A stretch of DNA of 6,200 bases from an uncultured Clostridia bacterium (lineage in GTDB: Bacteria > Bacillota > Clostridia > Oscillospirales > Acutalibacteraceae). Shown here piece by piece: positions 1 through 6,117 of the stretch (the stretch's first letter is position 1; each line of letters opens with the position of its first letter). The notes beneath the pieces are model-generated. The model worked only from the letters and a program-made list of their open reading frames with translations. It was not told where the DNA came from and ran no database searches. The position numbers were made by a program, and so were the translations under genes. The stretch covers positions 1-6,200 of the forward strand of contig CAMBNE010000067.1 in NCBI GenBank assembly GCA_945868935.1, written 5' to 3'.

Positions 1-3000
1 CCAGCCAAGTGCCTTAGCAGCATAGCCGAGGTGAACCTCGAGCACCTGACCGATGTTCATACGTGAAGGTACGCCCAAGGGGTTGAGCACGATGTCAAGC
101 GGAGTACCGTCGGGAAGGAAGGGCATATCCTCAACAGGGAGGATTCTTGAAACGACACCCTTGTTACCGTGACGGCCTGCCATCTTGTCGCCTACGCTGA
201 TTTTACGCTTGAGTGCAAGGTAAACTCTTACTACCTTGTTAACGCCGGGCTGAAGCTCGTTTCTGCTTTCGGCACGTGTAAATACCTTAACGTCAACAAC
301 AGTACCGCATTCGCCGTGAGGCACACGCAGAGAAGTATCTCTAACCTCTCTTGCCTTTTCACCGAAGATTGCACGGAGGAGTCTTTCCTCAGCCGTAAGC
401 TCAGTTTCACCCTTCGGAGTAACCTTACCTACGAGAATATCTCCTGCCTTAACCTCGGAGCCAATCTGAATGATACCGTCCTCATCGAGGTACTTTAAAA
501 CATCCTCGCCGACATTCGGTATATCTCTTGTAATTTCTTCGGGGCCGAGCTTTGTATCTCTTGCCTCTGTATCGTATTCCTCAATGTGGATTGAGGTATA
601 AACATCGTCACGAACGATTTTTTCGTTGATAAGTACGGCGTCCTCGTAGTTGTAGCCTTCCCAGGTCATAAAGCCGATGAGAGCGTTTTTACCGAGTGCA
701 ATTTCGCCGTTGTCGGTTGCAGGTCCGTCTGCGAGAACCTCGCCCTTCTTAACACGCTGTCCTCTTTCAACAATAGGACGCTGGTTAAAGCACGTACCCT
801 GGTTTGAACGCAGGAACTTGATAACCTCAAAGTCCTGAACTCTGCCCGAGTCGTACTGAACACGGATGTTGCGTGCGTCAACGCTCATTACAACACCGTC
901 TTCCTCGGCAAGAATACAAACGCCTGAGTCTGTGCCTGCCTTGTATTCCATACCTGTTCCGACAATAGGAGCCTCTGAACGGAGAAGCGGAACAGCCTGA
1001 CGCTGCATGTTCGCACCCATAAGAGCACGGTTTGCGTCGTCGTTTTCAAGGAACGGAATCATTGCGGTAGCAACGGATACAACCATCTTAGGCGAAACGT
1101 CCATATAGTCAAATCTGTCGGGAGGAAGCTCGACGAACTCGTCAAGGTAACGTCCGACAACTCTTGAATGAACAAATCTGCCGTTTTCGTCGAGCGGCTC
1201 GTTAGCCTGAGCAACATAGTAGTTATCCTCGACGTCTGCTGTCATATATACAACCTCGTCGGTTACAATGCCCGTTTCCTTGTCAATCTTACGGAAAGGA
1301 GCCTCAACAAAGCCGTACTTGTTGATTCTTGCAAAAGAAGCAAGGTATGAGATAAGACCGATGTTAGGTCCTTCAGGAGTTTCAATAGGACACAGACGAC
1401 CGTAGTGTGTATAGTGAACGTCACGAACCTCGAATCCTGCACGGTCACGTGAAAGACCGCCGGGGCCGAGGGCTGAAAGACGACGCTTGTGAGTAAGCTC
1501 TGCAAGCGGGTTTGTCTGGTCCATAAACTGCGACAGCGGAGAAGAACCGAAGAATTCCTTGATTGCCGCTGTTACGGGACGGATATTTATAAGTGAGTTG
1601 GGAGAAAGCGAGTCCATATCCTGTGACTGGGTTGTCATTCTCTCTCTTACAACTCTTTCAAGTCTTGAAAAACCGATTCTGAACTGATTCTGCAAAAGCT
1701 CGCCTACGCTGCGGATACGTCTGTTGCCGAGGTGGTCGATATCGTCGGTATTTCCTACGCCGTGTGCAACGCAGTTGAGGTAGTTGATTGTTGCAAAGAT
1801 GTCCTCAACGGTGATGTGGTTGGGAACAAGCTCTGCCGCACGCTCACGGAGCATTGACTTAAGCTCATCTTCGTCTGATGCGCTGTCAAGGATTTCGCAG
1901 AGAACGTCAAAGCGAACGTGCTCCTTGATTTCGCATTCAGCCTCAGCGTCAAAGTCAACATAGCAATTGATGTCAACCATACCGTTTGAAATAATTTTTA
2001 CGATTGTTTCGTCGGCAGCCTTTACGTAAGCTACGTTTACGCCTGCGTTTTCAATTTCAAAAGCCTTTTCCTTTGAAATCTTCTCGTCACGCAGAGCCAT
2101 AACCTCGCCTGTTCTGGGGTTAGCGATAGGCTCTGCAAGCACCTGTCCCTCAAGGCGGTTTGCAATGCCGAGCTTTTTGTTGTATTTATATCTGCCGACC
2201 CTTGACATATCGTAACGGTTGGGGTCAAAGAACAAATTGTTGATGTGAGTTCTTGCGCTGTCAACTGTCGGAGGCTCTGACGGACGTAGCTTTTTGTAAA
2301 CCTCGATAAGACCTTCTTCAACGTTTGTTGCCTGGTCCTTTTCGATTGTGGCCTTCATTCTCTCGTCGTCGCCGAAATATTCAAGGATTTCAGCGTCAGA
2401 ACCCAAGCCGAGCGCTCTGATAAATGAAGTAACAGGGAGCTTTCTGTTCTTGTCGATACGAACATAGAAAACGTCGTTTACGTCTGTTTCATATTCAAGC
2501 CACGCACCACGGTTAGGAATTACGGTTGTTGAGTAAAGCTCCTTACCTGTTTTGTCGTGATCCATTTTATAGTATACGCCGGGGCTTCTTACGAGCTGTG
2601 ATACAATAACACGCTCCGCACCGTTGATTACGAATGTTCCGCTCGGAGTCATAAGCGGGAAATCACCCATAAACACGTTGCTTTCCTTAATTTCGCCCGT
2701 CGACTTGTTTAAAAGTCTTGCAGTTACACGCAGAGCTGCCGAATATGTTGCGTCACGCACCTTACATTCGATAACGCTGTAGTTCGGATGATCCACGTCA
2801 AGGGTGTAATCAATAAAATCAAGAACAAGGTTGTTCTGGTAATCGGTGATACCCGACACGTCCTTGAATACTTCCTTAAGACCTTCATCAAGAAACCACT
2901 GGTAAGAGGCTTTCTGAATTTCAATAAGGTTGGGCATATCGATAACTTCGTCGATTTTACCAAAGCTCATTCTCTCGGTGTTGCCAAGCTTTACGGGTTT

Positions 3001-3012
3001 GACATTTACCAT
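1..3012 (-). CDS. rpoB: DNA-directed RNA polymerase subunit beta, partial (C-terminus beyond the window)
   Basis: Beta subunit of RNA polymerase, forming with beta-prime the catalytic centre and the rifampicin pocket. From the ATG at 3012 the frame is open for exactly 1004 codons to the left edge. Visible landmarks: [11 protein letters not shown] at residues 129-139; the rifampicin cluster at about 489-515 ([22 protein letters not shown]); [14 protein letters not shown] at 541-554; YEDA at 789-792, whose E790 and D791 match E. coli E813/D814; and [12 protein letters not shown], whose K943 and K951 match E. coli K1065/K1073 near the active site. Firmicutes beta subunits are usually about 1150-1250 residues, so roughly 200 residues with the C-terminal clamp region are missing, cut by the window and not by mutation. 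The start is supported by AAGGAG 10 nt upstream. There is no large lineage insertion of the proteobacterial type. rpoC would be expected next, outside the window. Upstream lies htpG, behind its own terminator, and not rplJ-rplL. Identification is certain; the taxon is inferred. Confidence 0.98.
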   Translation of the reverse strand, partial: MVNVKPVKLGNTERMSFGKIDEVIDMPNLIEIQKASYQWFLDEGLKEVFKDVSGITDYQNNLVLDFIDYTLDVDHPNYSVIECKVRDATYSAALRVTARLLNKSTGEIKESNVFMGDFPLMTPSGTFVINGAERVIVSQLVRSPGVYYKMDHDKTGKELYSTTVIPNRGAWLEYETDVNDVFYVRIDKNRKLPVTSFIRALGLGSDAEILEYFGDDERMKATIEKDQATNVEEGLIEVYKKLRPSEPPTVDSARTHINNLFFDPNRYDMSRVGRYKYNKKLGIANRLEGQVLAEPIANPRTGEVMALRDEKISKEKAFEIENAGVNVAYVKAADETIVKIISNGMVDINCYVDFDAEAECEIKEHVRFDVLCEILDSASDEDELKSMLRERAAELVPNHITVEDIFATINYLNCVAHGVGNTDDIDHLGNRRIRSVGELLQNQFRIGFSRLERVVRERMTTQSQDMDSLSPNSLINIRPVTAAIKEFFGSSPLSQFMDQTNPLAELTHKRRLSALGPGGLSRDRAGFEVRDVHYTHYGRLCPIETPEGPNIGLISYLASFARINKYGFVEAPFRKIDKETGIVTDEVVYMTADVEDNYYVAQANEPLDENGRFVHSRVVGRYLDEFVELPPDRFDYMDVSPKMVVSVATAMIPFLENDDANRALMGANMQRQAVPLLRSEAPIVGTGMEYKAGTDSGVCILAEEDGVVMSVDARNIRVQYDSGRVQDFEVIKFLRSNQGTCFNQRPIVERGQRVKKGEVLADGPATDNGEIALGKNALIGFMTWEGYNYEDAVLINEKIVRDDVYTSIHIEEYDTEARDTKLGPEEITRDIPNVGEDVLKYLDEDGIIQIGSEVKAGDILVGKVTPKGETELTAEERLLRAIFGEKAREVRDTSLRVPHGECGTVVDVKVFTRAESRNELQPGVNKVVRVYLALKRKISVGDKMAGRHGNKGVVSRILPVEDMPFLPDGTPLDIVLNPLGVPSRMNIGQVLEVHLGYAAKALGW

Positions 3013-3019
3013 AGGCTTA

Positions 3020-3190
3020 TCACTCCTTAAATATTTTAAAACGGCAATATTCCGACTGTGTGTAAAAGTAAAAAAAGTGTAATAAAAAACATCTTGACAC
3101 AAAGAAATATTTGTGATAATATCCCTTTGTTAAGTTGTGTTTTTCAAAAAATTTCCTACCTCGTCGGTACATATCCCCATTATGGTACAT
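3020..3190 (-). CDS. Possible 56-codon leader reading frame upstream of rpoB (unproven)
   Basis: An ATG at 3190 opens a frame of 56 codons ending at TGA (3022-3020), followed at once by TAA, 7 nt before the rpoB ATG. The product would begin [19 protein letters not shown], and its second half is rich in Phe and Tyr (FLLHFFYFY). A second possible start at codon 7 (3172) has GGGG close before it. Against a real gene: the first ATG sits almost exactly at the predicted rpoB transcription start with no Shine-Dalgarno site, and the Phe/Tyr-rich half comes from T-rich low-complexity DNA. For it: an open frame this long is not expected often in DNA of about 70% A+T, and the stop overlaps the rpoB ribosome binding site as in translational coupling. 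I match it to no known family. It may well be chance. Confidence 0.15.
   Translation of the reverse strand: MYHNGDMYRRGRKFFEKHNLTKGYYHKYFFVSRCFLLHFFYFYTQSEYCRFKIFKE
3023..3028 (-). promoter_or_regulatory. Ribosome binding site of rpoB
   Basis: AAGGAG on the minus strand, 10 nt before the ATG at 3012. It fixes the rpoB start at [10 protein letters not shown] in preference to the internal methionine of RMSFGKIDE. The same bases form the last two codons (AAG GAG) of a 56-codon reading frame that fills the leader and stops at TGA, immediately followed by TAA. Confidence 0.85.
3094..3122 (+). promoter_or_regulatory. Promoter-like sequence antisense to the rpoB leader
   Basis: On the plus strand, a perfect TTGACA (3094-3099) is followed after 17 nt by TAATAT (3117-3122), or after 15 nt by GATAAT (3115-3120). 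It would start transcription near 3129, antisense to the rpoB leader and toward the rpoB promoter. No plus-strand gene of usable length lies downstream before the element at 3291. The -10 match is imperfect at the better spacing, so this may be fortuitous. Confidence 0.3.
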
Positions 3191-3196
3191 TTTACT

Positions 3197-3225
3197 ATTT
3201 TATAGCGAAGTTATCAAGTTGTCAA
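3197..3225 (-). promoter_or_regulatory. Sigma-A-type promoter of rpoB
   Basis: On the minus strand, a consensus -35 TTGACA (3225-3220) is followed after exactly 17 nt by TAAAAT (3202-3197), one base from the consensus -10. The predicted start is about 3190. It is the best match between the htpG terminator and rpoB and indicates strong constitutive transcription independent of the upstream gene. Confidence 0.85.
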
Positions 3226-3240
3226 GAGGATATTTAAGGA

Positions 3241-3290
3241 AATTAAGCCGATTTTTAAGATTTTTTAAAATTTTTCAGTTTTAATTTTAA
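3241..3290 (-). promoter_or_regulatory. A-tract / UP-like region behind the rpoB promoter
   Basis: This stretch is almost entirely A and T. Read on the plus strand, T runs of 4-6 start at 3252, 3261, 3271, 3279 and 3285; the first three are 9-10 bp apart, close to one helical turn. It lies 15-65 bp upstream of the rpoB -35. Such DNA is known to bend and to act as an UP element for the alpha C-terminal domain; this role is inferred from composition and position only. Confidence 0.45.
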
Positions 3291-3313
3291 AGTGTGGAGT
3301 TTGGAGTGTGGAG
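3291..3313 (+). repeat. Left 23-bp terminal inverted repeat of copy A
   Basis: It consists of AG followed by three 7-bp units TGTGGAG, TTTGGAG, TGTGGAG (3293-3313). A fourth unit, AGTGGAG (3314-3320), extends the array but not the perfect inverted match. It is the exact reverse complement of 3527-3549. Beyond it, TTTTGGTCG resembles TTAAGGGTCG at the same place in the other arm, so the arms are imperfectly related further inward. Confidence 0.9.
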
Positions 3314-3526
3314 AGTGGAGTTTTGGTCGAGTGGATAGGTTGCAATAATTCAAAAGTTTATTGCCCGAATTTATTAATATTGCGGCGTTGCCGCAAAGAT
3401 ATAATTAAAAATAGTAGCGGAAAACTGTGTTCGCCAAAACGCAACTGATAAATCAATATAAATTCAACAAACAAACATACCAGAACAACACGCACTATTA
3501 CAAATCCGGAGCGTAGCGACCCTTAA

Positions 3527-3549
3527 CTCCACACTCCAAACTCCACACT
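3527..3549 (-). repeat. Right 23-bp terminal inverted repeat of copy A
   Basis: Exact reverse complement of 3291-3313. On the plus strand the units are CTCCACA, CTCCAAA, CTCCACA, and a degenerate outer unit CTCAACA follows at 3548-3554. It lies 9 bp from the T run of the htpG terminator. Confidence 0.9.
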
Positions 3550-3558
3550 CAACACTAA

Positions 3559-3594
3559 TACAAAAGCCGCCGTTCAGAGCTAAACGGCGGCTTT
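3559..3594 (-). terminator. Rho-independent terminator of htpG
   Basis: A perfect 12-bp inverted repeat, AAAGCCGCCGTT / AACGGCGGCTTT (3563-3574 and 3583-3594), with an 8-nt loop. On the minus strand it begins 17 nt after the htpG stop and ends in TTTTGT. The T run is short, so some read-through into the repeat element is possible. The plus-strand side has only TTT before AAC, so htpG is the gene it serves. Confidence 0.85.
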
Positions 3595-3611
3595 AACTAT
3601 AGCATTATATT

Positions 3612-5492
3612 TTAAATAATCGAGCAAATGAGGTCGGTGTATTCCGACGGATTTTCAAGCGGAAGTCCTGCAATTAACAGTGCCTGACAATAGAGCACCT
3701 CTGCGTACTTCTTTGCCTTTTCAATGTCTGTCTGAATAAGCTCCTCCATTGTCTTTACTGCGTGGTGCGAGAGGTTGAGTTCAAGCACTCTCTGAGCCTT
3801 CATACCCGAATCGGGCTGAACGGAGTTGAAGTACTTTTCCATTTCAAACGAAATTCCGCCCTTTGCAGTAAGGCATACGGGGTGAGAAACAAGCTTTTTG
3901 GAAGCTGTAACCTCACTTACCTTGTCGCCGAGAGTTTCTTTGACAAAGGTGAGCAGTGCACTGCTGTCCTTTTCTTCATCCTCTTTTTCCTCGTTCTCAA
4001 TTCCGAGGTCGTCGTTTGTTGCGGAGCAGAACTTCTTTTCCTTGTACTGCATAAGCGACTGGAGAGTGAACTCGTCAACGTCCTCTGTGCAGTAGAGAAT
4101 TTCGAAGCCCTTTGAACGCAAAAGCTCAGTCTGCGGAAGTGTGTCGATTGAGGCGGCATTTTCGCCTGTTGCAAAGTAGATGAACTTCTGGTCCTCTTTC
4201 ATTCTGTCAACGTACTCGGAAAGCGTTACAAGCTTCTTTTCGGTTGAGGAATAGAACATAAGCAAATCCTGTAACTCGTCCTTATGCATACCGTAGTCGG
4301 AAACAACGCCGTATTTAAGCTGTCTGCCGAATGCTGTGAAGAACTTTTCGTAGTTTTCACGGTCATTTGCAAGCATTGAATTAAGCTCGTTCTTGATTTT
4401 CTTTTCAATGTTCTGCGCAATTGTAAGCAGATGACGGTCGTGCTGGAGCATTTCTCTTGAAATATTGAGCGACAAATCTGCTGTGTCTACAATACCTCTT
4501 ACAAAGCGGAAATGCTCAGGCAGAAGCTCCTCGCAGCAGTCCATAATAAGAACGCCGCTTGAATACAGCTGGAGTCCCTTCTTGTACTCCTTTGTGTAGT
4601 AGTCGTACGGAGCTGATGACGGGATAAACAGCAAAGCCTTGTATGTAACAACGCCCTCAACAGAGGTTACAATTGTTTTAAGAGGCTTGTCCATTGACAT
4701 AAACTTTTCCTGATAGAACTTGTCGTACTCGTCCTGCTCAACGTCCTTTTTGGGGCGCTGCCAGATAGGAATCATACTGTTCAGAGTTTCGGTTTCGGTG
4801 TACTCCTCGTATTCGGGATTTTCACTGTCCTTTGTTTCTTCCTTAACTCTGCTGCGCTTCATATCCATCATAATCGGATAGCGGATATAGTCTGAGTATC
4901 TCTTGACAAGTCCCTGAATTTTGTACTGCTCAAGGAATTCGTCATAGCTTTCTTCCTCGGTGTTGTCCTTCAGCTCAAGGATAATTTCTGTACCGAGTGT
5001 ATCTTTTTCAATTTCCTTGATTGTGTAGCCGTCAGCACCGCTTGACTCCCAGCAGTAGCCTGTTTCACAGCCGTACTTCTTTGTGTTGACGGTGATTTTC
5101 TTTGCAACCATAAATGCAGAATAAAAACCGACGCCGAACTGACCGATAATGTCGATATCGTCCAGCTTTTCCTCCATATCCTGCTTGAATTTGTAGGAGC
5201 CCGAAGAAGCGATTGTGCCGAGGTTGTTTTCAAGGTCGTCCTTGTCCATACCGATTCCGTTGTCGGTGATTGTGAGGGTACGGTTATCCTTGTCGGCATT
5301 GATTGTGATTTTAAAGTCGCTTCTGTCCATTCCGACCTTGTCGTCGGTCAGCGATATAAAGCAAAGCTTGTCGATAGCGTCGCTTGCGTTTGAGATAATC
5401 TCACGCAGGAAAATTTCCTTGTGGGTATAAATTGAGTTAATCATCAGGTCAAGAAGTCTTTTTGACTCTGATTTAAACTGTTTCTTCGCCAT
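3612..5492 (-). CDS. htpG: Molecular chaperone HtpG (bacterial Hsp90)
   Basis: ATP-dependent cytosolic chaperone that works as a homodimer. It is complete at 626 residues, against 624 in E. coli. The N-terminal GHKL ATPase domain shows FLREIISNASDAIDKL with catalytic E31 and Mg/ATP-binding N35, TDNGIGM with D77 and G81, GTIASSGS at 92-99, and the glycine-rich lid GQFGVGFYSAF at 117-127. The middle domain contains NISREMLQ, whose R346 corresponds to the arginine that contacts the ATP gamma-phosphate. The C-terminal third carries the dimerisation domain and includes a charged run (IENEEKEDEEKDSS). There is no eukaryotic MEEVD tail, as expected in bacteria. The start is supported by AAGGAAG 7 nt upstream. 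The gene has its own promoter and terminator, so it is monocistronic. No CIRCE element (TTAGCACTC-N9-GAGTGCTAA) or CtsR heptad repeat is visible upstream; instead an 18-bp palindrome overlaps the promoter. Confidence 0.98.
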   Translation of the reverse strand: MAKKQFKSESKRLLDLMINSIYTHKEIFLREIISNASDAIDKLCFISLTDDKVGMDRSDFKITINADKDNRTLTITDNGIGMDKDDLENNLGTIASSGSYKFKQDMEEKLDDIDIIGQFGVGFYSAFMVAKKITVNTKKYGCETGYCWESSGADGYTIKEIEKDTLGTEIILELKDNTEEESYDEFLEQYKIQGLVKRYSDYIRYPIMMDMKRSRVKEETKDSENPEYEEYTETETLNSMIPIWQRPKKDVEQDEYDKFYQEKFMSMDKPLKTIVTSVEGVVTYKALLFIPSSAPYDYYTKEYKKGLQLYSSGVLIMDCCEELLPEHFRFVRGIVDTADLSLNISREMLQHDRHLLTIAQNIEKKIKNELNSMLANDRENYEKFFTAFGRQLKYGVVSDYGMHKDELQDLLMFYSSTEKKLVTLSEYVDRMKEDQKFIYFATGENAASIDTLPQTELLRSKGFEILYCTEDVDEFTLQSLMQYKEKKFCSATNDDLGIENEEKEDEEKDSSALLTFVKETLGDKVSEVTASKKLVSHPVCLTAKGGISFEMEKYFNSVQPDSGMKAQRVLELNLSHHAVKTMEELIQTDIEKAKKYAEVLYCQALLIAGLPLENPSEYTDLICSII

Positions 5493-5499
5493 AAAATTA

Positions 5500-5506
5500 C
5501 TTCCTT
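5500..5506 (-). promoter_or_regulatory. Ribosome binding site of htpG
   Basis: AAGGAAG on the minus strand, 7 nt before the ATG at 5492; this supports the start MAKKQFKSESKRLL. Confidence 0.85.
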
Positions 5507-5547
5507 TTTAATCAGATTACGGGTGATATATTTACCCTTAAATAATA

Positions 5548-5576
5548 AGTATAGCCTAAATTGAAATACATTTCAA
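5548..5576 (-). promoter_or_regulatory. Sigma-A-type promoter of htpG
   Basis: On the minus strand, TTGAAA (5576-5571) and TATACT (5553-5548) are separated by 17 nt, with one or two departures from consensus in each box. The predicted start is near 5541, giving a leader of about 49 nt. Within that leader, 5521-5537 can form a short hairpin (GGGT / ACCC, 9-nt loop). Confidence 0.75.
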
Positions 5577-5577
5577 T
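5560..5577 (-). promoter_or_regulatory. 18-bp perfect palindrome over the htpG -35 box: candidate operator
   Basis: ATTGAAATACATTTCAAT has 8-bp arms and a 2-bp centre. It covers the whole -35 hexamer and much of the spacer of the htpG promoter, where a bound dimeric repressor would exclude RNA polymerase. It does not match CIRCE, CtsR, PerR/Fur or Rex consensus sites as I know them. The palindrome is seen directly; the operator role is inferred. Confidence 0.5.
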
Positions 5578-5672
5578 AGATATTTTTCTGAATTTGTGCA
5601 AGTCGAAAATTTCCGCTATCATAATAGAAAAAAACTCGGTTTATTATGACAGACAGTCGACCGAATTTGTAC

Positions 5673-5701
5673 TTGACTTTTACACATAATATAGTTATAC
5701 T
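5673..5701 (+). promoter_or_regulatory. Sigma-A-type promoter of the DUF1292 gene
   Basis: TTGACT (5673-5678) and TATACT (5696-5701) are 17 nt apart on the plus strand. Transcription would start near 5708, about 28 nt before the ATG. It faces away from the htpG promoter, with 96 bp between the two -35 boxes; that stretch holds no gene or clear motif. Confidence 0.8.
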
Positions 5702-5735
5702 GTAGAAGTAGTTAACAGAAAGCGAGGACATTACT

Positions 5736-6032
5736 ATGGCTGACAACGAAAATATCCTTGAAGAAATGGAAAATGAAAGTGCGCTCATCACCCTTACCGA
5801 TGACGAAGGCAACGAGGTTGAATTTGAATTTCTTGACGTCATTGAATATGACGGCGACGAATATATAGTTCTCATTGAAAATGACGAGGACGCCGATGAG
5901 GTTGTGATTCTCAAAATCAATGCTCTTGACGAAGAAACAGAAGAATATGTGAGCATTGACGACGAGGAAATTTTGCAGACCGTTTTCGATATGTTCAAAA
6001 AGAAATATGAAGGCGACATAAACTTTGAATAA
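5736..6032 (+). CDS. DUF1292 family protein (YrzB-like), small and acidic
   Basis: A complete 98-residue protein of the DUF1292 / UPF0473 family, whose biochemical role is not known. Family features are ITLTDDEGNEVEFEFLDVIE at residues 18-37, the following YDGDEYIVL, EVVILK at 55-60, and a C-terminal helix-like VFDMFKKKYE at 83-92. By my count it has 36 Asp/Glu against 4 Lys and no Arg, so it is strongly acidic. It has no signal peptide or membrane segment and should be cytosolic. The ATG is preceded by a modest ribosome binding site, GAGG (5724-5727), 8 nt away. In Bacillus the homologue yrzB sits with yrzL and the Holliday-junction resolvase gene yrrK; here it is a single gene with its own promoter and terminator, divergent from htpG. 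The family call is by recognition of conserved segments. Confidence 0.88.
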   Translation: MADNENILEEMENESALITLTDDEGNEVEFEFLDVIEYDGDEYIVLIENDEDADEVVILKINALDEETEEYVSIDDEEILQTVFDMFKKKYEGDINFE

Positions 6033-6037
6033 AATTT

Positions 6038-6074
6038 TCGGCTGTATCGGGAAACCGACACAGCCGATTTTTTT
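6038..6074 (+). terminator. Rho-independent terminator of the DUF1292 gene
   Basis: Arms CGGCTGTATCGG (6039-6050) and CCGACACAGCCG (6055-6066) pair with one A-C mismatch around a GAAA tetraloop, with an added T-A pair outside. Seven T residues follow (6068-6074). It begins 5 nt after the stop codon. The plus-strand orientation is clear from the T run. Confidence 0.92.
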
Positions 6075-6117
6075 GTAAATACTTTTGATTTATACGTTAA
6101 ACCGAAATTTATATTAG

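Larger units (their letters stand above)
3013..3190 (-). other. Untranslated leader of rpoB mRNA
   Basis: About 178 nt lie between the predicted transcription start (near 3190) and the rpoB ATG, longer than ribosome binding needs. It is about 30% G+C. It contains a weak inverted repeat CACAAA / TTTGTG (3115-3098 on the minus strand, 6-nt loop) followed within about a dozen bases by a T6 run; this is too weak to call a terminator. I do not recognise a known riboswitch or ribosomal-protein leader in it. The end near 3190 is inferred from the promoter. Confidence 0.6.
3291..3549 (-). mobile_element. MITE-like non-coding element, copy A (complete, 259 bp)
   Basis: A 259-bp segment bounded by perfect 23-bp inverted repeats, with no useful reading frame inside. 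Oriented on the minus strand, the end facing htpG reads as 7-bp units (TGTGGAG, TTTGGAG, TGTGGAG), then TTAAGGG and TCGCTACGCTCCG. The same block recurs at 6139-6200: plus-strand bases 3472-3533, reverse-complemented, match it without gaps at 54 of 62 positions. Inside are two hairpins, at 3342-3364 (7-bp arms GCAATAA/TTATTGC, 9-nt loop) and 3380-3396 (7-bp arms TTGCGGC/GCCGCAA, 3-nt loop). I see no target-site duplication: the flanks are TTAATTTTAA and CAACACTAAT. The size, terminal repeats, lack of coding and recurrence fit a miniature inverted-repeat transposable element. A non-mobile structured intergenic repeat is the main alternative. I do not recognise a named family or its transposase. 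Confidence 0.7.

Noticed and set aside
169..498. A 109-codon plus-strand open frame inside rpoB, and similar ones at 1168-1350 and 2788-3030.
   Set aside because: All are antisense to the conserved rpoB frame, with no ribosome binding site or recognisable domain.
1534..1539. Proline at residue 492 of RpoB ([10 protein letters not shown]), where E. coli and Bacillus have glutamine (E. coli Q510), in the rifampicin region.
   Set aside because: As I recall, proline at this site is usual in clostridial beta subunits, and the better known resistance positions (D498, H508, S513 here) are wild type. It is not evidence of acquired resistance.
3098..3115. Inverted repeat CACAAA / TTTGTG in the rpoB leader, considered as an attenuator.
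   Set aside because: The stem is only 6 bp and mostly A-T, and the T run does not follow it directly, so it is not a credible terminator.
3400..3405. A perfect TATAAT on the plus strand inside copy A.
   Set aside because: There is no acceptable -35 at 15-19 nt upstream and no gene downstream; it is expected by chance in A+T-rich DNA.
3291..3554. Short repeats with spacing, considered as a CRISPR array.
   Set aside because: The repeated units are only 7 bp, contiguous and arranged in inverted arms, with no unique spacers of regular length.
3762..4115. A 117-codon plus-strand open frame within htpG, and the overlapping frames around 3898-4420 and 4970-5430.
   Set aside because: Shadows of the htpG coding frame, whose HtpG motifs are unambiguous from end to end.
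5493..5735. Search for CIRCE and CtsR operators in the htpG upstream region.
   Set aside because: Neither the TTAGCACTC inverted repeat nor tandem GGTCAAA-type heptads are present on either strand.
5573..6061. A 162-codon open frame on the minus strand opposite the DUF1292 gene.
   Set aside because: Its product is very rich in serine and isoleucine, as expected from reading an acidic, GAN-codon-rich gene backwards. It would run through the DUF1292 terminator and promoter, and it has no family resemblance.
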